This document shows, piece by piece, positions 53,329-62,211 of a stretch of 64,000 nt of DNA (the stretch's first letter is position 1; every line of letters begins with the position of its first letter). The DNA comes from CALZIK01 sp945787635 (lineage in GTDB: Bacteria; Acidobacteriota; Thermoanaerobaculia; Multivoradales; JAHEKO01). The DNA is taken from assembly GCA_947259725.1 (NCBI GenBank), contig CAMYNM010000003.1, forward strand, positions 227,314 to 291,313. Direction: 5' to 3'. Under the pieces are notes generated by a model. The model made no database searches, was not told the origin of the DNA, and saw nothing but the letters and a program-made list of their open reading frames with translations. A program made the translations under genes and the position numbers.

Positions 53329-56070
53329 CTATGCCGACTGTCTCAGATTAGCGGCCTCGATAACAATCTCGGCCTCGCCCTGGTTGACAAGATAGAGCAG
53401 AAGTTGGCTCATCCCACCCGGCTGCTGAATCAGCAACTGAGCTGACGTTGCCTTTTCTCCGATCACTTTTGAGATGCTCTCGATCACCCTCAGCAGGCTG
53501 CCGTCAGGACCTCTGGCCTCCCAGCCTCCCTCAGGCAGCCACACCGCCTGGAGCACAAGCGGGCCTTGCCCCGCTGCCGTGTATGCGCTGACCTCGTAAA
53601 TGGCTTGCGTCCTGACTCTCGAGGCATTCAGGAACAGCTGAACCGAATCTCCAGGATGCAGGGTTATCCGTTGCGCCTCTGAATCCACGACGGGTTCACC
53701 CTGTGCGAGTCGCCAACTCCAAGGGATTGACGCCTCGGTGTCCTCGAAGCTAACGCTGTCATTGCCGCTGAAACCACCCCTTGGGTCGAACTCATAGGCC
53801 AAAACGCCACCGTGATTCACCGGCGTTGAGAGATACTTCCTGAGCTCTGCGTCGTCCACAAGGAGCAGATTCCGAAGGTCAGAAGCCCTTCCTCCCGTGT
53901 TGATCAACAGATAATCCACTCCCCAGTCCCGAAGTGTGGCGACAACCGTTTCTGCTGCCCTAAAACGTTTTCCTTCCGCTCCGTACTCAATAAGCTCTGA
54001 GATCCGATACTTGCCAAACCAATCGCACACCAGATTGGCTGGATCGTCAAGAAAATAGGCTGCATGTCCCACTTCGACAGCGCAGACTACGTCGTCGGAC
54101 GCCGCGCGGTCGTTGATCGACTCTATGGCCGCGTAACCCGGCACCCTTGATTCCAGGAAGCGCTCGCGGCCGGCCCCGCGGATTCCGAGTGAGCCGGGCG
54201 TGACGGTTCGCTCCGAACCCTGCAATGACCAGCTCACGAAGATCAGGAGCGCGCCAGCCGAGATCACTCCTGCTCTCTCGCCCCAAAGACGCTCGACGCC
54301 GCGAGCGGCCACCATGGCCGCGAACGGAAAAACATAGATCAGGTAGCGAAGCTCCTGTCCAAGATAGAACCAAGGCACGGCGATCCCCAGGACGAAGGCG
54401 ATCGCCCACCAGTTTCTCCGACTCACGCCCACCATGGCCAGCGGCCACGCTGCAAGCCAGACAACGCCCAGTCCCCAATGCTTGACAGCGCCGAACTTGG
54501 ACTCCTCGAGCACAAGTCGGCCTGGCAATCTCAGGAAGTCGCCCACGCTGCGGCCCATGCCCAGCTTGCTCCACAGCCCCTCCAGCGTGGCGACATCCTC
54601 ACCGCTGAAGATGTAGTCGGCTTCGCCGAGGTAGCCCCGCAGGAGTGGGAACACCGGATTGCCGATCTCGAGTTCGTTCCGCAGCAAATGCGGAACGGCT
54701 AATACGATTGCGATTGAGGCTGCGAGAGCGAAGATTCGGATCGCTTGACGTAGCGAAATTTTCCGACCGACCAAGGCGACCAAAAAAACCACCGCAACCG
54801 GAAGCGCCGTGCCCCAAGCCTGAAGCTTGACCCAATAGAGGAAGGCCATGAAGACACCCAGGAGAACCGCCAGGGCGTTACATCGGCTGCGACTCAACGG
54901 CGAGCAGCGCAGGCTTTGCAGGGCTATGAGGTATACCGCGAGAGCAAAACCGGTGGAAGGCAGTCCGAGAAAGCAGATCCCCGCCAGAAACGTGAAGAGC
55001 GGAGTGGCCATCACCAACAGAGTCGCAAGTCGCGCTAGCTGCTGCGCCAGTCCAGTTCGAATAGCCAGCGAATAGGTGAGAAGGCCGCTGACGATCCAGA
55101 ATGCGGCCTCTAGGAGTCTAGGTCCCAAGTCGGGCGAGATGTACCAGAGCGGCAGGAAAAGGCACTGCATCAACGGATATAGGAACGAACTTCGCATTTG
55201 CGGAATAAAAGGCATCCCATCCGCCACGGCATAGGCTTTGACACTGGCAAGATGCACCATCACCTCGTCGGACATCCAAGCTGGTGAAGCGACGCGAGAC
55301 CAGTTCAAAAAAAAGACCCCCACTGCAACCGCGCCGAAAGCACCCCACCAGATCGCCGCCCATTGCATCCCGGAGCGCGACGGCCGTGCAGGCCCGATCA
55401 AGAACGCCCACATCCCCTTGAGCTCCGTGCGCGCGACGACCGCCATCGCGGCCAGCGCCACACCCGCTACAAGCCTCGGAGACACGCCGAGGACGGAAAG
55501 CGAGAACAGGAGAATACCGGCGAGCCCTGCCGCAAGCAGCCAAGCAAGAACCAGCGTCTCCAAGCGCGTAAAGCGCAGAATCGAGAGCGGCTTTCTGCGA
55601 AGCAGGAAAAGGCCGAAAGCGAGTTGAACGGCGAGGTAAACAGCCACAACCGCGCTCACACCGCAGAAGAAAGCATAGTCGCCCAGCACCGAGAGGCCGT
55701 GGGTTGCGACCAAAACGCCTCCCGTCAGGCCCAAGATCGCAATCAAACCGGCAGCGCGAGTGCGGAGGATTCGCGGTTTCATCGCGGCTATCCTCCAGGC
55801 TCTCACCTGGTGCCAGGCCACACCGAACACCCCATACACCGCCACCAGTACCAGAGAGAGTTCGATGCTGCGGACTACCGCACTGTAGTCCACACCTCCA
55901 CCGACCCTCTGTCGCGACTCGAGATAGATCCGAAGGAAGAAAGCTAAAGAGGGAAGTGCGACGAGGGTCGCCAACAGGGAGACGAGTGCGGCCGGACGGC
56001 CGGAAGGTCCCTCTTGCCAAAGCTGTGCGAGCCGGTGTCGCAGGTTCGGTGTTTCTGACACAGCTCGCAT
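53329..56070 (-). CDS. Large GT-C-like membrane protein with C-terminal 'QAVWLPEGGW' domain
   Basis: 913 residues. About thirteen hydrophobic helices cover residues 20-620. The second half of that stretch has a loop (SPAWMSDEVMVHLASVKAYAVADGMPF) with acidic residues where GT-C transferases bind donor sugar. A soluble region with RAASDDVVCAVEVGHAAYFLDDP and WGVDYLLINTGGRASDLRNLL (about 650-760) follows. The last 110 residues form a beta-rich domain with LVLQAVWLPEGGWEARGPDG, shared with the lipoprotein at 47574-48167. It is in line with the polyprenyl-phosphate GT2, a plausible donor-making partner. Identity as a glycosyltransferase is likely but not proven. Confidence 0.72.
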   Translation of the reverse strand: MRAVSETPNLRHRLAQLWQEGPSGRPAALVSLLATLVALPSLAFFLRIYLESRQRVGGGVDYSAVVRSIELSLVLVAVYGVFGVAWHQVRAWRIAAMKPRILRTRAAGLIAILGLTGGVLVATHGLSVLGDYAFFCGVSAVVAVYLAVQLAFGLFLLRRKPLSILRFTRLETLVLAWLLAAGLAGILLFSLSVLGVSPRLVAGVALAAMAVVARTELKGMWAFLIGPARPSRSGMQWAAIWWGAFGAVAVGVFFLNWSRVASPAWMSDEVMVHLASVKAYAVADGMPFIPQMRSSFLYPLMQCLFLPLWYISPDLGPRLLEAAFWIVSGLLTYSLAIRTGLAQQLARLATLLVMATPLFTFLAGICFLGLPSTGFALAVYLIALQSLRCSPLSRSRCNALAVLLGVFMAFLYWVKLQAWGTALPVAVVFLVALVGRKISLRQAIRIFALAASIAIVLAVPHLLRNELEIGNPVFPLLRGYLGEADYIFSGEDVATLEGLWSKLGMGRSVGDFLRLPGRLVLEESKFGAVKHWGLGVVWLAAWPLAMVGVSRRNWWAIAFVLGIAVPWFYLGQELRYLIYVFPFAAMVAARGVERLWGERAGVISAGALLIFVSWSLQGSERTVTPGSLGIRGAGRERFLESRVPGYAAIESINDRAASDDVVCAVEVGHAAYFLDDPANLVCDWFGKYRISELIEYGAEGKRFRAAETVVATLRDWGVDYLLINTGGRASDLRNLLLVDDAELRKYLSTPVNHGGVLAYEFDPRGGFSGNDSVSFEDTEASIPWSWRLAQGEPVVDSEAQRITLHPGDSVQLFLNASRVRTQAIYEVSAYTAAGQGPLVLQAVWLPEGGWEARGPDGSLLRVIESISKVIGEKATSAQLLIQQPGGMSQLLLYLVNQGEAEIVIEAANLRQSA

Positions 56071-56155
56071 CGTCGCGGCGCCCCCAAGCCCGATCGTTCA
56101 GAGGTTCACCGGTCGTTTCAGGCCTCTCGCGCCGCCCAAAGAGCGCCAGTGTATA

Positions 56156-58501
56156 TCACTTCTCTCGCGTGACCCCAGAGGGTTGAAGCCCCGGAAACCA
56201 ACGTTCGGGAGGGCCCGCAGCCGCAGACCTCCGACTCTCCGCAACGTCGTACAAAGTCGTAAGCGCCTGGGTCATCGAACCCAGATCGAATCTGTGCACT
56301 GCATGCGGCCGCCCCTTCTCCGCCGCAGCCGCCCGCCATTCCGGTTCCTTCGCTATGCGCAAAACGGCCGACGCCAATGCCGCGGCTGAATCATCGTCGC
56401 ACAAGATCCCCGTTTCACCGTCGAGCAGGCATTCGCTCGTGCCACCGACCCGAGGCGCCACGACCGGGACACCTGCCACCTGCGCCTCGATCACCGTCGA
56501 GGGCAGACCCTCGGTTGCTGATGTGAGCAAGCAAACGTCGAGAGCGGCCATGGCCACTGGGGCGTCATCCACCCAACCAGCAAGTTGCACGACGTCTCCC
56601 AGTCCAAGCTCCTTGATACGGCGCTCCATTCGCCGGCGCAGCTCCCCGTCCCCAAACAATATGGCCTTGAGATTGGGCAGATCCTGCCTGAGGACCGCAA
56701 TGGTCTCGATCCACAGCAGCGGACGTTTCACCGCAGCGAAACGGATCGCGGCGCCAACGACAAAAGAGTCTGAGGGCAGACCAAAACGAGCGCGCAGCGA
56801 TTGCTTCAAGCGAGGCAGATCTCGCTCGCCCGCCAACGCGAATTCGAAACCATTCGCGATGACCTGCCCCTGGCCGTTCAACCGCATGCCCAGCCACTCC
56901 TCATAATCGCGCAAACTCGCCTCGGACACGCAGAGCAAACGCACCCGGGGCGAGGTGAGCAGCGCTCGATAGCAGGCTCGGTAGCTGTGTACCCAGCGTG
57001 TGCGATGCACCGCATCCGGACGCAAGTTGTGAGGGTGCATCACAATCTGTGGAACTCCCGCCAGCAAGGCCGCGAATCCCATCTCGAGGCTCACGCTGTC
57101 CTGCCACCCGTGCACGACAGCAGGCCGCTCCTCCAGAAACGCACGGTACAGTGGATAGGCCCTCACCGCGATCGCCGTGGGCAGCAATGCAAACGGAAGC
57201 TCCTCGGAGGCTGTGGGGGACACGATACGAATCTCCTGGCGGTCAAGCCCGAAGATTCGTTGATAGAAATCGTGCCCCTGCGCGGGATCAGTGCTGTATA
57301 GCCATAGCCGCGGATCAAGTTTTCGCAGTCTTCGCAGCTCCGCGTAGGCGGCGGCGAGAACCCGCTCCGCACCACCACACGCCAGGGTCGCGCCGATCAA
57401 CGCCACCCTGCCGGGAACTGGCGCATAGGGCCTCGCGATCTGCCGTGCGACGAGATAGTCGAACAGCGCTTCCGGCGTCCTCACCTCGCGCCCGGCCAAA
57501 CCCAGGCCAGCCTCTTTGAAGTCGGAAAGGAACTTCATCGCTGTTGGCAGGCGGCGCCGTAGGTCGGCCGGACAGCCAGGATCGTCGAGGACGTCCGCAA
57601 ACACTCGGCCTCCGCGGCCCAACAGCCCAAGCTCCAAGAGCACTCGCGCTCGCACTTGCTCTGCTGGCGGCGCTTCGCGGCGACCGCAGGCGCCTTCAAT
57701 TCCGTCCGCGAGCTCAAGCGCTTCCTTCCGCAATCCGGCGAGGTCGAGCAGACGCAATCGCTGCCATTCCACCTCTTCGCCTCTTCGATGATCGAGGAAG
57801 TGATCGATCACTCCGTGCACATCCAGCGGGAGCCCCGAGAGGTCCGGGTCATCACGGTGTGCCTGACCCAGATCTTCAACCAGTCGATCGACCGCCCAGC
57901 AACAGTCGAGCGCTTGACCCGACGCCGCAGCGAAGACCTCGACCGCGTGTTCCAGTCGGTCTGACTCCAGCAAGGAGAGAATGCGTATGACCTGGTGGAT
58001 CAGCTCCGTTTTCACAGCACGCGAGGACGCATAGATCAGGCAGTCGTACGCAACCTGCCTGCAGCCATCCTCGAGAACGAGCTCGACGGATCGAAGCAGA
58101 AACTCCTCAGACCACAATCCTAGAGAGATCGCTTCTATCGATGAAGCCACCGCCTCGGAAGCGCAACCCAATCGCTGTAGATAGCGAACAAGGAAGTCCC
58201 AAAGATGCGAAGACGTGAGGTCGTTTCCACGGCAAACCAAGTCTCGACGCAACTCCAACAAACGGTCTCGAAGTTCGGCTACCGTCTCGGCGTTCGCTTC
58301 CAGAGCCTCGCCCAAGGCCGCAGCCCGGCTCAGCAGGGCTGCCAGACCGTCTTCCTCGTGGTGAGAGATCGTCTTCTCGAGATCGTCGGGCCCCAGCTCG
58401 CGCAACTCGTCACAGATCCGCGGCGCTTCCCAAGGCGGGTTCGCGATCGCTATTTGGTGGAAGAGACCCAGGAGCTTGGGATCGATTCGCGGGCGATTCA
58501 T
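56156..58501 (-). CDS. GT4 glycosyltransferase with long helical N-terminal region
   Basis: 781 residues. The first 390 are all-helical with a TPR-like periodicity (AAALGEALEANAETVAELRDRLLELRRDL, ALELADGIEGACGRREAPPAEQVRARVLLELGLLGRG) and match no family I recognise. The GT4 part (about 395-765) starts VALIGATLACGGAERVLAAAYAEL, has ILFGDGELRRRMERRIKELGLGDVVQLAGWVDDAP, and the donor site EGLPSTVIEAQVAGVPVV with a complete E-x7-E. The N-terminal part may bind a partner or the glycan chain. It is separated from the upstream membrane protein in the same direction by about 85 bases. Confidence 0.85.
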   Translation of the reverse strand: MNRPRIDPKLLGLFHQIAIANPPWEAPRICDELRELGPDDLEKTISHHEEDGLAALLSRAAALGEALEANAETVAELRDRLLELRRDLVCRGNDLTSSHLWDFLVRYLQRLGCASEAVASSIEAISLGLWSEEFLLRSVELVLEDGCRQVAYDCLIYASSRAVKTELIHQVIRILSLLESDRLEHAVEVFAAASGQALDCCWAVDRLVEDLGQAHRDDPDLSGLPLDVHGVIDHFLDHRRGEEVEWQRLRLLDLAGLRKEALELADGIEGACGRREAPPAEQVRARVLLELGLLGRGGRVFADVLDDPGCPADLRRRLPTAMKFLSDFKEAGLGLAGREVRTPEALFDYLVARQIARPYAPVPGRVALIGATLACGGAERVLAAAYAELRRLRKLDPRLWLYSTDPAQGHDFYQRIFGLDRQEIRIVSPTASEELPFALLPTAIAVRAYPLYRAFLEERPAVVHGWQDSVSLEMGFAALLAGVPQIVMHPHNLRPDAVHRTRWVHSYRACYRALLTSPRVRLLCVSEASLRDYEEWLGMRLNGQGQVIANGFEFALAGERDLPRLKQSLRARFGLPSDSFVVGAAIRFAAVKRPLLWIETIAVLRQDLPNLKAILFGDGELRRRMERRIKELGLGDVVQLAGWVDDAPVAMAALDVCLLTSATEGLPSTVIEAQVAGVPVVAPRVGGTSECLLDGETGILCDDDSAAALASAVLRIAKEPEWRAAAAEKGRPHAVHRFDLGSMTQALTTLYDVAESRRSAAAGPPERWFPGLQPSGVTREK

Positions 58502-58665
58502 CGGGGTCTCGAGCGGCCTAACGAGGTCCGGCCCAGTTTCTCATTCGGAACTGAACCGAGTGAAGAGAAGCTAATCAGGCCGGCCGCAGTACAGCAGCCA
58601 CGAGGCTCCTGGGCAAGCTCGGATGGCTGGCACGCCGAGGTTCATGCCGATAGGATCGTTCAGCA

Positions 58666-59976
58666 ATGTCGACGCTGCCTACCGTCCTGTGCATCGATGT
58701 CGAGCCCGAGTACAGGGAACTGAAATCAGCAACCGAAGGATGGCTCGGCCTGGAAGAGACATTTCGGATCCTGAGAGTGTTTCGCAACAGATGGGGGGAC
58801 GCAACCGGGGAATCTCCTCGCTTTTCGTGGTTCATACGTATGGATCCGCAGATTGAGCAGATTTATGGATCGGCAGGCTGGGCAGCCGACCACTACCGAG
58901 ATTTGTTCGATGAGGCGACCCTGGCTGGAGACAGCATCGGCCTTCACGTTCACGCGTGGCGTTGGGAGCCTGCGAAAGAGCGGTGGATAGCCGATCACGG
59001 CAACCCGGACTGGATCGAGACCAGCGTGGCCAGCTCCCTCTCTGCTTTCAAGGAGAGCTTTGGCCGGCCGGCCCGGACGTTCCGCTTCGGAGATCGCTGG
59101 ATGGACGACCGGACCGTGGAGCTCCTCGAGTCGGGCGGGGTCCGCTTCGATCTCACCGTCGAGCCCGGCCACCGTGCTCAACCCGCTCTGCGCAGGGCCG
59201 AGTTCGCGACGGGCTTCCTCCCCGACTATTCCGCGGTGCCTCAACGACCTTACCAGCCTTCCGTCTCAGACTTCCGAAGTCCGGGTTCTCCCGAGCGCAA
59301 GCGAATCGCCATGATCCCGCTCAGCACCGCACCCGATGCTCTCGCTGCGGGCGAGCCGAATGATGACGCTGCGCAGATTGCGAGCCGCATCGGCGTCGAC
59401 GCGAGCCCGCAGCGATCGGGCAGGCTCACCGCCGATCCCAATCCGATCCCCGTATGGCGTTCCGGCACAACCTGGATGACAAGGCTCACCTGGGACTGTG
59501 ACGGGCCCGGACCGGTAGAGATCAGGGTCGGCGCACCGGACGGGACGGTGTTCGCTCAAGGCGGGCCGCACGGTAGCGCCATCGCAGATGATTGGATCAG
59601 GAACGGAACGACGTTCTTTCTTCAGGACGTTGAAGACGGAAGATCGCTGAGAGCGGAGAATACGCTCGACCGTCTCGCGGTGACGGTAGAGACCTCTCCT
59701 GGCGGCTCGACTGGGATCGCAGAGGGCCTACAACCCGACTATCGAACTCTCAATCTGGCATTTCAAGCCAGCGACGTTCGTAGAATCCTCACCTCGAGAC
59801 TCCGCGATCCGGAGGCTGTTCACGTGGCAGCGGTCTTTCGCGCCGGAGATCAAATGACCCACTTCGCCGCCAATCTCGACCTGCTGACCTCGCATTCAGT
59901 CGAGCTCAGCTTCGCAACGCCCGAGGAGCTCATGCGCGCTCCGGGAGTTGCGGCGTTACAGCGCTCACGGGTCTGA
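58666..59976 (+). CDS. Polysaccharide deacetylase-like (NodB fold) protein with inserted beta-sandwich
   Basis: 436 residues. It starts TVLCIDVEPEYRELKS, with Asp and Glu in the place of the NodB T-F-D-D metal motif, and has GDSIGLHVHAWRWEPAKERW with the H-x-H/H-x3-H-like metal site and FRFGDRWMDDRTVELLESGGVRFDLTVEPGH, the later barrel strands. Between about residues 255 and 350 lies a beta-rich insertion with WIRNGTTFFLQDVEDG, after which the barrel resumes. Without a clear D-D pair, hydrolase activity is uncertain; it may bind rather than deacetylate. It has no signal peptide, so it acts in the cytoplasm, unusual for this family. ATG 58666 follows a TAGGAT box. Confidence 0.65.
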   Translation: MSTLPTVLCIDVEPEYRELKSATEGWLGLEETFRILRVFRNRWGDATGESPRFSWFIRMDPQIEQIYGSAGWAADHYRDLFDEATLAGDSIGLHVHAWRWEPAKERWIADHGNPDWIETSVASSLSAFKESFGRPARTFRFGDRWMDDRTVELLESGGVRFDLTVEPGHRAQPALRRAEFATGFLPDYSAVPQRPYQPSVSDFRSPGSPERKRIAMIPLSTAPDALAAGEPNDDAAQIASRIGVDASPQRSGRLTADPNPIPVWRSGTTWMTRLTWDCDGPGPVEIRVGAPDGTVFAQGGPHGSAIADDWIRNGTTFFLQDVEDGRSLRAENTLDRLAVTVETSPGGSTGIAEGLQPDYRTLNLAFQASDVRRILTSRLRDPEAVHVAAVFRAGDQMTHFAANLDLLTSHSVELSFATPEELMRAPGVAALQRSRV

Positions 59977-60000
59977 AGCGGCGCGTTCACAGCCTCGGAC

Positions 60001-60732
60001 TTAGCTGCTCCGGGTGAAAACGACCAACGCCTGGTTCCTGGGATGGCTCCAGCTCCGCGGCTCGGCGACGGTCCAACCCAGGCCGCGCGCACAGTGCTCG
60101 AGGTCGGCGAAGCGGTAGTGGTAGGGATCGCGGGCAGGATAGGTGGTAATGCCGCCCGGTTGGTGGTGGATTGCCCCCGCCCAGTCGCGATCATCTCGAC
60201 AATGGAAAACGGTGGCGAAGAACTTCGCACGCGGCAACATTTTCGGCGCCAGCTTCTCGAGGCAGAGCCGCAAGTGATTGAGCGGCAGGTGGGTGAACAC
60301 CGACTGCGCCAGCACCATGTCGAAGATCGGCGCGCCCTCGAACCTATCGAAGTTGAACTCGTCGTCACAAAGGAGGTTTGCGCGCGGCAGCTTTTGGTGC
60401 AGGCCCCGAGCCACCAGCTCACGCTCGTAGCCCGCCGACAGTAGGTCGTCCGACAGATCGGTGCCGAAGTAGTGGCCGGCATCGAGGTACTCGACCAGAT
60501 GAACTCCCACCCGCAGGCAGCCGCAGCCGATGTCGAGAAAGCGCATCTCCGGCGCCAGCCCTTCGGCGATCAGCAGCTCTCGAGCCAGGAGACCGATCTC
60601 ATCCCACAGGCCACCCACCAGATCGCGGTGCCCACCGGCATCTACGATCTCGCGGGTCTTCTCCAGGTCGTAATAGGAATTCACCCGCATGTGAACGTTA
60701 CCGTCACCTGGCGAGCCTATCTCGAACTTCAC
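60001..60732 (-). CDS. Class I SAM-dependent methyltransferase
   Basis: 243 residues from GTG 60732, overlapping the stop of the upstream SGNH-like gene by 4 bases. The SAM core is MRFLDIGCGCLRVGVHLVEYL (motif I, about residues 63-83), HYFGTDLSDDLLSAG (motif II), FDMVLAQSVFTHLPLNHLRLCLEKL (motif IV) and LPRAKFFATVFHC. This is the Methyltransf_25/12 type with D-I-G-C-G-x-L-R, common in polysaccharide loci. The partner gene suggests that the pair modifies one polysaccharide, one adding methyl and the other acting on an ester. Confidence 0.85.
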   Translation of the reverse strand: MKFEIGSPGDGNVHMRVNSYYDLEKTREIVDAGGHRDLVGGLWDEIGLLARELLIAEGLAPEMRFLDIGCGCLRVGVHLVEYLDAGHYFGTDLSDDLLSAGYERELVARGLHQKLPRANLLCDDEFNFDRFEGAPIFDMVLAQSVFTHLPLNHLRLCLEKLAPKMLPRAKFFATVFHCRDDRDWAGAIHHQPGGITTYPARDPYHYRFADLEHCARGLGWTVAEPRSWSHPRNQALVVFTRSS

Positions 60733-62045
60733 TCCGCCGCCATCTCGCGGAAGCCATCGATATGGGACGCAATGAAGTCGGCCAGAATCTCATTGCCCAC
60801 CTGATTGAAGTGGCAGCAGTTGTCTGCGTAGATTGTTTCCGTCTCTGCATCGAACAGCTCGACTGCACTCACGACGCTTACCCCTCGCGACCTCATGGCG
60901 GGAATCCGCTCGAGCAGATATGGGTATCCAGTTCTCGCGCCCTTTGAATACGGAGAGTCGGAGCTGACGGCTCCGCGCTTTTCGCCTTCCGAGAATGTCT
61001 TCTTGGAAAAATACTGGTTCGGTTGGATGACGTGCAGATAGGGTACTCCCTGCCCGCGGAGAATGTTGTTCATCAGCACCGAAGCCTCCATCCATACCGA
61101 AGAAAAAAACTCGAACGGATCGTCCGGCTCCGTGGCAGAGGGCCAAGCGTTCACAGAGATCAAGGCCTGGCCCCGAGACTCGCCTCCTTCAGCCAACTTC
61201 GCAGCCACGCTGCTGTAGCGTCGCGCGGCGAGCTGTCGCCGCGCTTCAAAGACCAGCCAGGCGGCGGCAAAGCGTGCGCCCGCCGTGCGCAGCTCAAGGA
61301 TTTCGAGTCCCTTCTGTCGCCGCTTCGCACTGGCAAAGATCTCGATCTGTTCGAGGCTCAGTGCGTCCTTCTCCACAAGAGCCCTGAGCGGAAGCAGCAC
61401 GCCACTGGCCGGCATCGTGGGGTCGATGCCGCTTTCCGTATTCAACAGAAAAAGCGCCACCTCATTGAATCCATCAATGTTGAGCACCAAATCGAGCGTT
61501 TGACCCGTGGACAGGAAATAGGCGAGTATCTGCAGCTGCTGGGGCTGCTTGAAACTGCCCTGTGCAAAGTTGAGCACCTCGATACGTCGATTCTCGAGCC
61601 CCGGAAGTCGTTGCAGGCGATCGACAAGAGTGGGACCACCTTGCAGCGAGAACCACTGGGCGACGGAGCCTCCGAATACGCCAATCAAGAATGTTCCATC
61701 GGGCGGCGCATACGGATAGTCATGGCTCGCGAAGAAGCCGAAGTTGTTGGCTCTCAGAGAGGCCCATGGCGGCGTTTGGCCAGGCCCGATCATGCCATCC
61801 AAGCGCTGTCGGGTGGCTACCTCGGTAACCGGCAGGCCCGCTCGATTGGCGAAGCCGAGGATGGGGTGCAGCTGAGTGTTCGCGGGGGACTCGGCCGGCT
61901 GCGGCGACGTCTCGAATTCAGGTCGGCGATAGAACAGATGCCCGTTTTTGGCATAGAACGTGGCGACTCCGGCGGCTTCCAGCAGAACGAGCAGGAGAAG
62001 AATGTTGACCGCTACGACGACCGCGCCTTTGAGCAGCGGTCTCAT
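60729..62045 (-). CDS. Membrane-anchored SGNH/GDSL-like protein
   Basis: 438 residues from ATG 62045 (GTG 62057 would add four). One N-terminal membrane helix (about residues 7-27, AVVVAVNILLLLVLLEAAG) leaves the rest in the periplasm. The nucleophile block I is GVFGGSVAQWFSLQGG (Ser at about 127), a G-G-S form of GDS. The late D-x-x-H motif is seen in DNCCHFNQVGNEILADFI, which holds the catalytic Asp and His. Such proteins remove or add O-acyl groups on glycans. It is transcribed before the methyltransferase with a 4-base overlap. Substrate inferred from context only. Confidence 0.78.
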   Translation of the reverse strand: MRPLLKGAVVVAVNILLLLVLLEAAGVATFYAKNGHLFYRRPEFETSPQPAESPANTQLHPILGFANRAGLPVTEVATRQRLDGMIGPGQTPPWASLRANNFGFFASHDYPYAPPDGTFLIGVFGGSVAQWFSLQGGPTLVDRLQRLPGLENRRIEVLNFAQGSFKQPQQLQILAYFLSTGQTLDLVLNIDGFNEVALFLLNTESGIDPTMPASGVLLPLRALVEKDALSLEQIEIFASAKRRQKGLEILELRTAGARFAAAWLVFEARRQLAARRYSSVAAKLAEGGESRGQALISVNAWPSATEPDDPFEFFSSVWMEASVLMNNILRGQGVPYLHVIQPNQYFSKKTFSEGEKRGAVSSDSPYSKGARTGYPYLLERIPAMRSRGVSVVSAVELFDAETETIYADNCCHFNQVGNEILADFIASHIDGFREMAAE

Positions 62046-62120
62046 GGAAGTATCCACAGCATCGGCTCAGGAGGGATCCACCCCAGCGTGTCACACGGAC
62101 CGCGGCCGCCGGCCCGATAA

Positions 62121-62160
62121 GAAAAGGCGGTAGCACCGGCTCGAGCCGATGTTACCGCCT
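62121..62160 (-). terminator. Intrinsic terminator after the second fibre-like gene
   Basis: On the minus strand, aggcggta and taccgcct form an 8-bp outer stem, with an inner palindrome cggctcgagccg between them, followed by TTTTCTT. It lies about 50 bases after the stop of the gene at 62212-63366. Confidence 0.88.
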
Positions 62161-62211
62161 GAGAACTTACCGATCCTGGATGAAAGAAACCGGAATCAGC
62201 TGAATGAGCTC

